Assembly: GCF_000003855.2 (NCBI RefSeq)
Contig: NW_003101678.1
Location: 2,421,134-2,485,133, forward strand
Length of the DNA stretch: 64,000 nucleotides
DNA from: Blastomyces gilchristii SLH14081
Lineage: Eukaryota; Ascomycota; Eurotiomycetes; Onygenales; Ajellomycetaceae
Direction of reading: 5' to 3'
Positions 9,071-21,277 of this stretch are shown here, in pieces. The notes under the pieces are model-generated. The model was given only the letters and a program-made list of their open reading frames with translations. It searched no databases and had not been told where the DNA came from. Positions within the stretch are counted from its first letter, which is position 1; every line of letters starts with the position of its first letter. The position numbers and the translations under genes were made by a program.

Positions 9071-10607
9071 ACTTAAGATTCAATCACATTAAGTCTTTTA
9101 TTTTATATTACTCAGTGAAATCTTATTAAATATTAGTTTAGTTCTCTTGATCTTGTTTCATAGTTGTTATAAAGATCTCTGCTCAGTTATAAATATCTCA
9201 GAGCTTTATTACTATATTATCAGTGATCTGAATTAGACTGTGAGAGTTTAGTATGAACTGTATAATCTCTAGAAAATTCAACACTTTCATATGATATTCA
9301 TATGTAAGAAAGAATGAGCTTATATCTGTTAAAATAACATCTTAATCATTGATAGCAACCTCTGCATATAGAAGAAGATCATGTCAATTATCTTATAAGT
9401 AGTTACAGAACTTACAAAGATAATTCTTCACAGTCTGAATTATCTATTCTAACATATTATCAGTCTCAGAGTGATAGACAGTTGATAGATGATATATAAT
9501 CTTGAGAACTTGACAGATTCTTGTTCAGAGAGTACTCATGAATTGATGACTCTGATTCAATACTATAGATCTCAGTAATTTATGCATCTAATAAAACAGA
9601 CTCTGTAGAAAAGTTTCAGTGACTTGTTCAGCATTCATCTTATTACAAGATTCAATATTATATCTTTACTTAATTAATTCATAATAATCAGAATGTTTCT
9701 ATAACTCTTACTCTTAAATAAATTAACAGTGAAGTCAATCACTACATCTCATCAGATTCTATCAGAGATATCAAGTGATTTCAATAGATTTTTTCTACAG
9801 TTCTTTTGTAAGATAATAAAAGAATAGTGATTGCAGTTTTAGATGAAGTATCTGATACTGTTTAATATCTAAGATCAGTAAAACTCTTGAGAGATCATTC
9901 TATACAGTTATTCACAGCCTGAATAATCAGTTATATATAAATTATGCATCTCTTGCATTATCTGAGTGTATAAGAGTTCAGAGTGAGAGACTCAGCATTA
10001 TTCATGAAATTATAGAGTATTATTATCATCAATTAAATATTCTGAGATATCAGTTCATATACATAGTTCTGAAGGAAATCAGAGTGCTTCTTGATATACT
10101 ACTTCAGTGAGAGTCTGAAGAAGTTCATCAGCCTGAGCTGTTATATACCACAGTTCATTCAGTGTAGAAAAAGTGAAGATATCAATGTCAGTGTCAGTTT
10201 AAAGAGAGAATGTTCTAATCAGAGAAGTATATATAGTATCATAAGTTATTCTATCTTGATTAATCAATATCTTCAGATCTAAGAGCTGATGCTCTCAGTT
10301 CATTCAGTATGTATCTGTCACATTGAACAGTATATCTTATTCTTATTATAAGAGAGTGTCTGTCATTGAGTTCTGACTGCTGAGATGATAGTGTATTGTA
10401 AAATGAAAGCAGCTTAGAAATTCAGATTATCATATTTATCATTCAGTGAGTTTACAGATGATTATAAAGGACTTGAGATTCTTATAATCTGTGATTATCT
10501 CAAATTCAGAGATGCTTCAGAGTTTGAAGTCTTATTCTTCTAGATAGTGTATAATCATAAGAAGTTTCTTATCATAGATCTCATAATTGCATTCAGCAGG
10601 ACTCAGT

Positions 10608-11111
10608 AGACTGGCCGCTGAGATCATGAATTTCACATTTGATTTCATTTGATCTGGTCTTATACATTTCTTGATGTGAATCCCACTGGGACTATTCATT
10701 AAAAAAACATGTAAAGTGACTATATATGAGATCTTAAAATGAAACCATGACTTGAAAAAAATGAGAAAGTGGTTTCATTTGGTCCCATTTAGTCCCATTC
10801 TTGACATAAAGTTACTATTTTTATACATTTTAAGGTTTTTTTTAGACTATTCTTAATTTTTTAAAAAGTAATGCTTTTTGATAATACTTAAAGAAGATTT
10901 AAAGTCATTTAAAGCAATAAAAATAATTTAAATTGAGAAGTAGAAATCATGATCTCATTTGAAAAATGTGACAAGAGTAGACAGTAAGTCTCACTGAGAC
11001 AGTATAAGACTACTATCTAATGCTAAAACCGTGTAATGGGATCAGTTGAATTGATAATGAGACTATCAAAAAATCTGGTCCTGGTCTCAGACACAGTCAC
11101 ACGGTCAGTCT
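10608..11111 (-). mobile_element. 504-bp TIR element (Mutator-like MITE), copy 2, inverted
   Basis: Begins AGACTGGCCG and ends CGGTCAGTCT; over its whole length it is the reverse complement of copy 1 apart from mostly C/T and G/A differences. Flanks AGGACTCAGT (10598-10607) and AGAACTTAGT (11112-11121) are a 10-bp duplication differing by transitions. The empty site is present in Gypsy-4 around 38380-38393. It splits the RNase H/integrase linker of Gypsy-1. Confidence 0.88.
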
Positions 11112-12589
11112 AGAACTTAGTTTTTTAGACATGAAGATACATGATCATAGAACATCTTCATCATTATATTATAATATCACTTCTTCTATCACATAGTCAG
11201 AGAAATCTGCTTCAACAACTGTTTCACAATCAGAGTTAAATATCATTAGTAGAAAGATATTCATGAACATCTTCTTCATCTGTGTGAATGCAGCTTCAGC
11301 ATTCACTGATCACTGAAATACTAAGTCTCTCTTGATAAGTTCTGTAAGTGGTCTTATGATATCTGAGAAGTTTCATATAAATCACTGATAGAAGTTAGCA
11401 AATTCAATGAAGCTTCATACATCTTTCATAGTATATAAAGCTTCTCATTCAGGAATGACAGAGACTTTCTCAGAATTCATTTAAATTCTCTTATCAGCTT
11501 CTATAATAAAACTCAGATATTTAATACTCTTGACTTCAAAATCACACTTGTTAATATCTATCAGTAGTTCTGCTTCTTATAGTCATTGTAATATCTTCTG
11601 TACATGTTCTTGATATTCTTTCCTGAACTCATCAGTGAAGATGAGAATGTCATTAAGATATACAGATGTGAATTTATCAAGAAAATCTCAAAGTGGTCAG
11701 TTGATATACTTCTGAAATATACTGAGAGTGTTAGCTAGTCTGAAGAGAGTAACTACTCATTCAAAGAGATCATACCATGTTCAGAATGCTGTAAGTCACT
11801 CATCTTCTTCAGTGATGCAAATCTTATGAAATGTGATGATGACATCTAGTTTTATAAATCATTGAGCTTGTTCAATGTGAGCTAGAGTTTCATTGATAAG
11901 AGATAGTGAATAGTGATCTTTCTTTGTTATTCTATTCAGTTCTCAATAGTTCACACAGAATCAGAGTTCTTCATCTGATTTCTTTGCAAAGAGAATAGAG
12001 GCGGTGATGAAAGAATTGCTAATGCATATGAATTCTTTATTCAATAGATCATTGAGTGTCTTTTGAAGAAGAAGAAGTTCATCTTGAGACATGTTGTAAA
12101 GAGAGTCTTATAATGATTTGAAGTTCTTATCATTCTTCTTCTCTAACTTGATACTGTGATTTACTTCAGAACCTTGTAAGAGAGGTATGTTTATAATATT
12201 ATCTTATTGAAAGACATCTAGATATTCATGATATTATTGAGAGAGTTTCATATAAGAATCTGTTATTGTAATATGAGATAACTTTTCTAGAGTCTTTTTG
12301 ATATCAGTCAGACTGATGAAATAGATTGTTACATAATTCTGCTATCAGCAACTTCTTTTTCAGAGTATTTCATACATATTGACAGAGATCTGTGTCAGGT
12401 TTGTAATCTTATGAATATCATCTTTATGAATTCTATCATTATTAGAGAATATCAAGCTTCTATTTCAAGCATTTAATAAGATGTCTTATTCAGATAGTCA
12501 GATAAGTTCTAACATAAGATTATAATCAAGATTATCAACTTCATATATATAGATATCTTCACATTGATGTTCTCTCACATCTATAATCA

Positions 12590-13977
12590 ACTTCATCATA
12601 TAACAGGTACAAATATCTTTTGAGTTATCAAATTCCGCAAGAAGTCAGGGTTTGATAAGAGAATACACTGAAGATTGTAACATCTTATGACTGAAGATTT
12701 AATCATTGTATAATGACATAGACTGCTGTCTATCATGACTTTCATATTATACATGTTATTGATCACAGTAGATACAAGAATTACATTCATTGTTATTTTC
12801 TCTTCAAATTATTGTCATCTGACCTCTTCAAGCTTCTGTTTGTGAATTTGAATAGAAGCTAATCTTTTCTCTGTTTTATCAAGACATTTTTATAATTATC
12901 TTTCAAATCTTTCTCCACTGTAATGTGGTTGACACAAACAGACACTGATTTATTCTTTGAGTGAGAAGGCATATAGATTAATCAGCAGTTGAAAGTAATA
13001 TGTTTTGATCAGTTACAGTTAATGCACACTTCTTATTAACATTGATTGACAACTTCTTCAGAAGTGATTTCAGGAACTCAGAAGTCTGTTCAGACAGCAG
13101 AGACTCTTGCTTATGTATAGATATTTATGTCTACTCAATTCATGACATCTATATCATTGTTATTCTTCAGCACAGGTGTATGAGTGACTGAGTTATTTCT
13201 CAGCATAGATGTATAAGTATAACATCTTCTATCACTGTTCTGTATACTCTTGAGCTTGATAAGACAGTCATTCAATATCTGAAGTTATACACAGAAATCT
13301 TCATAAGTCTGATCTTCATCTACACTTACAAGAATCTATAAGAGTTTGAAAGTTAATGCCTTCTTGAGTATACTAATCTTTATTCAATTCTCTTAAGATT
13401 GATCACCTGCTTCTAGAATCTTGATGTTGAAGTCAGAAATGAATGTTGTAAGAGAAGTATTTCTCTATCAGATACTCTGTAATCAATCTAACACTTTCTA
13501 TTATATGACAGTGTCTTAGAACAGAATATCAAGATGTTTAATAATATTATCAGATGTTTGTAATACTGGTTTACATGCTTTTATCTATGAATGAAACTTC
13601 TGTTTCATGCGATTCTTCAATCATTCATTAATATACTAATCTTGATTAATTAGTGAACTGATAACATCTTCATTCACACTCAGTTTCATGAGCATTTTCA
13701 TCCTTCATGATGAGTAGAGAGTGAGATTGAAGATATTGAAATATATAAGAGTATCTAAGTGTTCTTTCAGTGCTTTTGTATTTGATTCTGTCAGTATTGA
13801 AATTGTCTGTATAGAGGTTTCTTGTTGAGATAATCATTGAATTTCTTCATATTGACATTGTTAAGTTGCATGCATATCAGCTATTTATTGTTGATGTAAT
13901 TTCAACATTACTCAGAGTCACTGTAGCACTGTGTTTATGCTTATATTTAAGAGTTCTTTCATACTATCATTAGACAT
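12590..13977 (-). pseudogene. Gypsy-1 gag and protease
   Basis: The minus-strand frame starts at ATG 13977 (MSNDSMKELLNISIN). A gag-type helical region follows, with blocks such as MKMLMKLSVNEDVI and NRMKQKFHS, then a C-x2-C knuckle near 13040 (CINCN), then a protease-like region from 12790 whose (M)VDSS is seen as MIDSS. Numerous TGA and TAA codons interrupt it. The same proteins can be read, differently broken, in Gypsy-3 (plus, from 34902) and Gypsy-4 (minus, from 41282). Confidence 0.8.
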
Positions 13978-14277
13978 GATTATATCAATCATTGAATGTG
14001 TGATATCTGAAGAAGTGTAATTGTATGAATATCTTATATATCTGAGTGTCAGAACTCTCAGATCTTTTACTGACATTCTCTTTATAAGATCTTATTACAG
14101 GGTCAGAGTGACTGGTGAGCAAGCTTCTATTTAAGAACTCAGTGTCTGCTTAACTGTGTTTCTCTTTCTTATATGTTATTACATGTTCAGGTATCTTCTT
14201 GATGAATAATCATTTCTAATAAGAAGATAATATGTGAATAATCATTTCTAATAAGAAGACAAAGAATATTTTTCAAG

Positions 14278-14568
14278 TGTAAGAGACCTACACTGAATAG
14301 ATCAGTATAATATATAGGTCTTATATAACAAAGTGAAAAATGTTAAAGAAGGAAAAGAAAGAGAAAGTGTGAGAATCAGTGATTGAAGTGAATATTTATA
14401 CATGTATGCAGTGTGTACGCGGTGAAGCTTCAGAGTAGAAAAATAGAAATTTCATAAGTTTTTCAGCTGAGAATCAGTGATTGAGAATGACTGAGAATCG
14501 GAGCTTTCAGCGGAATCTATGAAGTGTAAGGGAATAGTCTATATGATGATCGGGCGCAGCCCGTCACA
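14278..14568 (-). repeat. Gypsy-1 5' LTR (291 bp)
   Basis: Starts TGTAAGAGACC and ends CGTCACA. It keeps the palindrome CGGGCGCAGCCCG near its end, shared with the LTRs of Gypsy-3 and Gypsy-4. Confidence 0.92.
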
Positions 14569-15279
14569 TAATTATAAAGTCATTATTCAATTCATTATTC
14601 TCATCAGGTGAAAATTTCAGTTATATGCCTGTTATCATTGAGATCCCCGCAGGGTTGACCTTATTCATTTCAAAATCTTTCAATATTTCTTCAATATAAT
14701 GACTCTGTGTAATCACTAGATTTCCATCTCAGTATTTAATCTTCATTCTCAGATAAGATTTATTCTGTTTAACTTCTTTTATCTTAAATCTTTTCCTGAT
14801 TTCTATTAAAATTCACTCAATTTCACTCTCTTCAGACCCTGTGATTTGACAGTCATTGATATATAGTGTCAAGAATAACTTGTGAATTAAATGATAAAGA
14901 AATTCACTGTTGTAAGATGAGATCTTGAATTCTAGATTTATCAAGTGTTCTGTTATAAGAAAATATCATATTCTTACTATCTGTTTCATTCTGTATAAGC
15001 TCTGATGTACAAGCTCTACTAATTCATCACAACTGTACTTGATCTCTGTGAGTAGTTACATAAATATTATCTTGTTCTGAAACAATACCTCATTTAAAAA
15101 CACAGATACATAGTCAATCAATCCAACTTTTCAATTTCTTACTGTTGATATAGTAAATAAGCTCTGTAATGTAGATTCAGATATCATTGCTGTATATAAC
15201 TTATTATAATAAATATCTTGTTATTGTAGAAATTCTCTAATCACTTCACAAGCTCTAAAGCAGATAATTTCATTCTTAT
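14569..15279 (-). pseudogene. Copia-B pol, reverse transcriptase segment
   Basis: Minus-strand copia RT with stops. Blocks include SLYRMKQ (usually SLYGLKQ), LYINDCQITGS (the YVDD box with an Asp-to-Asn change), RKRFKIKEVKQNKSYL and SHYIEEILKDFEMNK. Gypsy-1 cuts it on the left and Gypsy-2 on the right (duplication CTTAT at 15275-15279 and 51388-51392). Confidence 0.85.
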
Positions 15280-15812
15280 TATCACACTCTCGGCCGCGTC
15301 AAGGCCTCATTGCAGTTCCACACGGCTCATCACTTCTATGAGAATGATTTCATCCTGTTCAAACCGGTTTTCAACCACTCTATGACATCATTTAGATATA
15401 TTATAGAAAGATCTGATTGATAAATATAAGAACCTCACTTCTATACAAGGTCAGCAGATTACTCTTTCTTAATAATGAGATGTCACTGAGATATCACTTC
15501 AGCTATTCTCACTCATGAAATAAGAGAAGAGTATGCACTCATTATCTATATAAAATAGCTAGATACTGACTCCTCATCAAAGAAGTCAGCAATTCATTTT
15601 TCTTATACTGAAATATATATAAGAGTTACTGTGTTTCTCATACAATCTTCTTAGTATACTAAGTACTGTATCTGTAATATTCTCATGATAACTCTGTAGT
15701 CTATAAGCTCACTATTTAAGCAAGATAGTCAAGCTTACTTATATAGCTTCTTAAATAACTATCTCTATATAATATCACTGACTAGTCATCAATCCAGTTC
15801 TATTATATTACA
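15280..15812 (+). repeat. Gypsy-2 5' LTR (533 bp)
   Basis: Starts TATCACAC (probably once TGTCACAC) and ends TATTACA. The first about 100 bp keep GGCCGCGTC and ACACGG, which are mutated to AT-rich versions in the right LTR. Confidence 0.88.
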
Positions 15813-18800
15813 ATTCAAATTACTCAATCTGATTATAAGTTTAAATCAGTCAAGCTCTAACAGACTGATATGATCTCATGTATTTATACTGAGACTAATC
15901 TGATCTCACTCTCTGAGAGAAACTTCACATCATTCTCTAAAGTGTATATATCTCTATCTTAGCAGAAATCTGAGATTTCTGAACTTACTGTATACTTTAA
16001 TATATGTTCTTCAACTGTTCTATCACTGCTGCAGCCTCTACACATCTATATCTATTATAAAGATAGAGAGATTAAGATTGAAGATTCTTTAAAGAATAAG
16101 AAAAATATATTATCTGAATTTCACAGCTTTATCTGTACTCTTAAATGAAAATTCCACCTTAATCTGAGCCAGTTTAATACTCATGAGATATAAGTAATAT
16201 ATACTGTCAATCTTCTTGAAGACATCTCTGCAACTACTTGAGTCATTAAGAAGAGAGAGCTTAAGTGTACTAATACTATTATGACTTGAAAAGAATTCAA
16301 GAACTTTCTACTGAATTAAATTGAAGATTCTTACAACTACAGCTTCACAGCAGTATAGTAGTTCAACTTATTATATTAATAAGATAATAAGAATTCTTCT
16401 GATTTCAATGTAAGATTTGAAGAATATTAAGAGAAATTAACTGATAATTTAAATCAATTAATGATACAGCTTTACCTCATAAAGCTAACTCACAAGATGT
16501 GAATAATGATATCACAGTATCAGAGTTTATCAATCAATTACACTGAGCTTGTTAACTTAACTTTTCAGATCTATTTGAATAATTAATACTCTGAGAAAAA
16601 GATTAATAAGATCTCTTCTAAGTAATTAATAATAGAATCTAAATAGCACTGTGATAGCTCTAGTATGAAGAAAGTAAAGAAGAATTTCAAGTATTCTGAT
16701 TCTTCACTCACTGTAAAGAAATATTAAAAAAGATTTGACAAAGATCTCTATTTTAACTGTAAAGCTGATGATTACTATACTAGTAATTATAAGAAGCTGA
16801 AGAAGAAAAGAAACTGAGAAGATATCTTCTCAAAGTTAACTTCTCTTTTGACAAATGTATTCATGAAAGATAAAGAAGAGAAAGAAATAAAGAATTAATA
16901 ATTCTCATATCTTTGAGTTCATATTATAATCACAATAAATACTCTGAATGAGAAGATATCAGTGAGATGTCTACTCAACTTCAGAGTGAATATCAACTTC
17001 ATATTCTATTTCTTTTCTTTGATAAAGAATTGAAAGAAGATAGATCTGTCAGATCATATAAATTTTACTGATGAAATAAAGTATCACTATTTTAGCATAA
17101 TTCAAGCAAAGTATATGATCACAGACTTAGAAGAAATCTTTAAGAAGAGCAGTCTGCTTCTTCACACAGTTAATATTATAGATGAGAACATCATTCTAGA
17201 TCTTCTATAATTGAGAGAAAACAATTCTCTTATTAACTGAGTTATTCAGATATGACAGTACTGTCTCACTAATGAAGAGACAGTGATAGAGAAATCTGAA
17301 GAGTTTTATTAAAAGAATCTTGAGAAAAAGATAGAGTTGATATACTATATAGTAGATGACTGAGACTTGAGAACAGGTGAAGAAGTCATCACTCTCACTA
17401 CAAGATTAGCAGCAGTATCTGTTATTAAAGACAGATATATATAATGTCTCTTTATAGATTATAAGAATATCTTTTTAGAAAGAGAAGCAGTGAAGTTTTC
17501 TGATATCAAGATATAATATAAGATTCATCTTGAAGATGATGTAATAACACTGTACAGATCTCTTTACAACTTGTCTGTAAAGAAATTGAATGTTCTGTGT
17601 AAATATCTTGAGAAAGTGTAATTAAAGAACTAAATACACTCATCAAAGAGTTCAGCAGAGATACTCATACTCTTTATATCTAAGAAGAATAATAGACTAT
17701 ATCTATGTATAGACTACAGAGATCTCAATAAGATGATGATTAAGAATTACTATTTATTATCATTAATTAACAAGATAATTAATTGATTATCTGAAGCAAA
17801 GATGTTCTCAAAGATTGATATATAAAATATCTATCATAGAATTAGAGTTAATGAAGATGATGTTTAAAAAATGACTTTTTATATTAAGTATGATAATTTT
17901 GAATATCTTGTTTTATCTTTTAATCTTTGTAATACTTCAGTCATCTTTCAGATCTATATAAATAAGATACTGTGAGACCTTGTTAATGTCTTCTGTATAA
18001 TATACTTGAATGATATTCTAATCTTCTCAAAAATGAAGAAAGAACATGATACTCATGTTTAAGAAGTGTTAAGTCACTTGAGATAGTATTAGCTCTATAT
18101 AAACACTGAAAAATACTCATTCTACATACAGAAGATTGATTTCTTAAGTTATATTATTAAGATTAATAACATCTCAATGAATAGAAGTCAGGTCTTCATC
18201 ATTCAGAACTGATCAGTATTACAGATGTATCATGAGATACAGATGTTTCTAGAATTTGTAAATTTCTATAGATAATTCATCTATACATATTCACAGATTA
18301 CTGTCTCTCTTACAGATCTGTTAAAAAGAAGTGTAAAAGACAGGAAAATAAGACTGTGTACTCTCATTCAAGATACTGTATAGATATTTATAGAATTGAA
18401 ACAAGCTTTTACAGATGTTACAATGCTAAATCACTTTAACTCTGACTTACTTAGTCAGTGTGAGACTGATGTATCTGAGAATAAAGTCTGTGAAATCTTT
18501 TCACAGTTAATATTGAAGATCTTTCAATATTGAAAGAATCAGAGAATAATAATCTCTGAGAATACAGACAATGAAATATCTGTGAGAGAAGACTTTTTCA
18601 TAAAGTCTATAAGATACTGTGAATAAAGATCAGTGATCTTCTTCTTCAAGAAGTTATCACTTATACAGAGAAGAAATAATACTTATAATCAAGAGATGTT
18701 AGTAATTATTGAATTCTTTAAGATCTGATAACATTATCTTCAGAGTAGTAAGTACTCAGTGTAAGTTCTTACTAATTATACAAATCTATATTACTTCTTG

Positions 18801-19629
18801 ATAACAAAGAGCTTGATAAAATATCAAGTCAAGTAAGTAAAGCTGCTTTTGAAGTATAATTTCTATATCTGATATTATTCAGATCAGCTTAATCCTGCTG
18901 ATATACTGTTTAAACAGTCTGATTATAATATCATTAATATGAAGAAGAATTCTATAAAAGAATCTCTATCATCACTGTAGAAGAAGCTGGCTGCAGAGAG
19001 TTGAGATTCTCTGAAGCTTAGAAACAGCACTGATAAGACAGCTATATAACTCAGTATAGAAGATGAAAGAAAACCTGAATCTCTGCAGAGAACTGATACT
19101 GAAGATCATGATCTTCTTATATTATATCTTACTATTATTGAATTGACAAAGAATAAAATGATCTACAATCTTTCAACTCAACTACTTTTAAAATTTATTA
19201 ATAAATTATAGAAGAGAGACATCTCTACTATAGCTTAAATTCAGAAGTTGAAGAAGAAAGAATCTGATTTAAACTTGAAAGAGACAGACTCTGAGCAGAG
19301 CAGTTCTGCTAAGAAATTAAGTCACTGATAACTAGAAGAATATAAACTTCTACTGCTAAATAATTCAGTCTTTATTTCTCATAGCAGAGTAGTGTATCAG
19401 AAGTTATTAAGAATTCATTATAATAATTCTCATATGAGACACTTTGAATTAGAGAAGACTGAGAAGCTTCTAAAATATAAATATATTTAAAATAAGCTCT
19501 GAACAGATATTAAAGAGTATATTAAGACTCATAATATCTGTTAAAGAATAAAGATTCTGCAGTATAAGTAATACAGTGAGTTGATATTACTATCTGTTTT
19601 AAAGAACTTATAATAGAATCTATTAATGA
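15813..19629 (+). pseudogene. Gypsy-2 gag-pol, first part
   Basis: The zinc knuckle is seen as FNCKADDYYTSNYKK near 16755-16790, with its last Cys and the His turned to Tyr. RT blocks include LCIDYRDLNK at about 17697, LVLSFNLCNTS at about 17910 and YLNDILIFSK at about 18005 (catalytic Asp to Asn). RNase H follows. The integrase zinc-binding region (HYNNSHMRHFE, then HNIC) lies at 19410-19545, running up to the LINE-1 insertion. CG, CC and GG are almost absent over this 3.8 kb and most stops are TGA, TAA or TAG at former Trp, Gln or Arg codons. Confidence 0.85.
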
Positions 19630-19641
19630 ATTTCATAGTTA

Positions 19642-20220
19642 CACAACCATCACCGCTCCACCACGAACTCGCTCGATTTTTCGAATAAGAACCCGCCGAT
19701 AGATCCATCGAAAAGCCCTCGATCATACGAGCATTCTGACCCCATCGCCGACCGCATACCCTGTGTGGTGGTGGAGTTATCCAGCCAAACGTGAACCGGA
19801 CGTTGTTCGAAACTCCTGTGTGGGATTATCCCCCGTTCTCCCCTACCACACCACAACCCCGGGCCAAAGTGCCATACAAATTGTAAGGTGAAGAGACCTA
19901 GCCATATGCACCAATCTTCTCGATTTTGGAAGATCCCTGATCTGTAGTTGTGGAGATATCTGAGGAGCGACCTCCGCGAAAACCCTGTCCATCTTTGATG
20001 TTCCAAAACACCAACGCCAAGTCTCACCCTCGTACCGCCCTTCCCAATCTGGCCCATCCCCAGCAGAAAAATACAAAAAGATACCTCAGTGATAATATCA
20101 AGCACATAATCAACAGACTCTTCTGAAGTGCAACCTCCATGGTCTGTCGTCAGTGTATCTAGACTTCAACACCAAGTCTCACCCTTGTACTACCCCTCTC
20201 AATCTGGCCCATCCCCGGCA
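19642..20220 (+). promoter_or_regulatory. CpG-retaining 5' end of LINE-1
   Basis: The first about 580 bp are rich in CC and CG (for example AACCCGCCGATAG), in sharp contrast to the following sequence, where CG essentially disappears after 20217. LINE-2 carries the homologous 5' end (30388-30860), partly altered. By position it should contain the internal promoter of the element; no specific promoter motif was identified. Confidence 0.6.
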
Positions 20221-20271
20221 GAACAATACAAAAAGATACCTCAGCAACAGCATTCAATACATAATCAGTGA
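20014..20271 (+). repeat. Two tandem units in the LINE-1 5' region
   Basis: Units at about 20014-20111 and 20172-20271, spaced 158 bp apart. They share CCAAGTCTCACCC, AATCTGGCCCATCCCC and ATACAAAAAGATACCTCAG. LINE-2 has the same pair at about 30762-30860 and 30929-31027, so the duplication was present in the parent element. Confidence 0.85.
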
Positions 20272-21277
20272 ACAATGAGTCAACAGCACATCAATAACTA
20301 TAAAATCAGTATACCTCAAGGTCTGACTGAGCCTTTGATCCCTGCACAGTGAGATATATTAAATCTAGCTTTAATATCTCAATATTCAATAGATTCTGTA
20401 AGAGATTGAGAACAGCAACACTAGGTTTCTATTGAATTTAAGAATTAACTCTATATTGATATAATCATTGACAAAGTCTTCTATTTTGAGATATAAATAA
20501 CCAGTTTCTCTACATCCTGCTGACAATATTTATATTATTATATAGAAACAGACTTATATTCTCTATAATATCAAGACTCTGAAGAGAGAAAGTCTTGATA
20601 GAAGATATACAGTAGTGCATATCTTAGCAGTTTCTATCTCATTCTTCTGCAGCAGTTAATGCAAAAAAAAGATCTTAGAAATAGTTTTTTACTTCTCTTG
20701 AAAAAGTAAGGTGTTTTTCTCTGAGTTTTATACAATATTCTTACAAAGAATAAAAAACAGAGCTGTTTTCTGTCATAATTTCATATTCTTTTAAGTAAGA
20801 ATTACTTTTTCAGTGACTGAAGAGCTTTCATTAATACTTAATTCTTTTTTACACTCTTTATTAACTGATTTGAGTTGCACACTTGTTGTGTGAGGAGAAT
20901 TGAATGATTTGAAATAAAATTGAATAGTTTTAATCAATTTCTCTGCAAAAAATTGATTTATTTTTTATCAGTTTTTCTCTTAAAAACTGTCATATCATCT
21001 GATTCATTATTAATTGATATCATACTCTTTCTCACTGTATTCTAAGAAAGAGATTGTAAAGATTTTATTAATTTATCTCAAAAATCAATTTTAGTTTATT
21101 AGATTCTCTTCAAAAATCTAACCTAGTTACTGAACTAGTGTGAAAAAAATCAGGTGTTTTATACACAAAAGTCTTTTATTCTTCTTTTGAAACAGTCTGA
21201 TCAACTTTTCAATTGAAAACAGACTTAGAAATATCTCAATTGAAACAGTCTGACCAACTTTTCATTGAGTGAGAATA

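Larger units (their letters stand above)
8446..12150 (-). pseudogene. Gypsy-1 pol: RT, RNase H, integrase
   Basis: The minus strand shows the RT entry region near 12000-11950 (FAKKSDEE, CVN) and the catalytic box near 11650 as YLNDILI, where the first Asp of the usual Y-x-D-D has become Asn, a G-to-A change. RNase H and integrase follow at lower coordinates, with the two 504-bp TIR elements removed. The integrase C-terminal blocks HIKYKVIEVLDS and ILSEIHNVFH lie at about 8540-8446 before the LINE insertion. None of it is translatable over more than a few dozen codons. Confidence 0.8.
5704..14568 (-). mobile_element. Gypsy-1: chromodomain Ty3/gypsy element with nested insertions
   Basis: Bounded by 291-bp LTRs (5704-5994 and 14278-14568) and a 5-bp duplication, TAACT left and TAATT right (one C-to-T change). 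The minus strand carries gag (from 13977), zinc knuckle (about 13000-13050), protease (about 12790-12600), RT (about 12150-11390), RNase H, integrase (about 10400-9081) and a C-terminal part running through 8566-8446 to 6264-6000. Three insertions interrupt it: a chimeric LINE (6276-8434) and two TIR elements (8567-9070, 10608-11111). It belongs to the same family as Gypsy-3 and Gypsy-4. All frames are broken. Confidence 0.9.
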
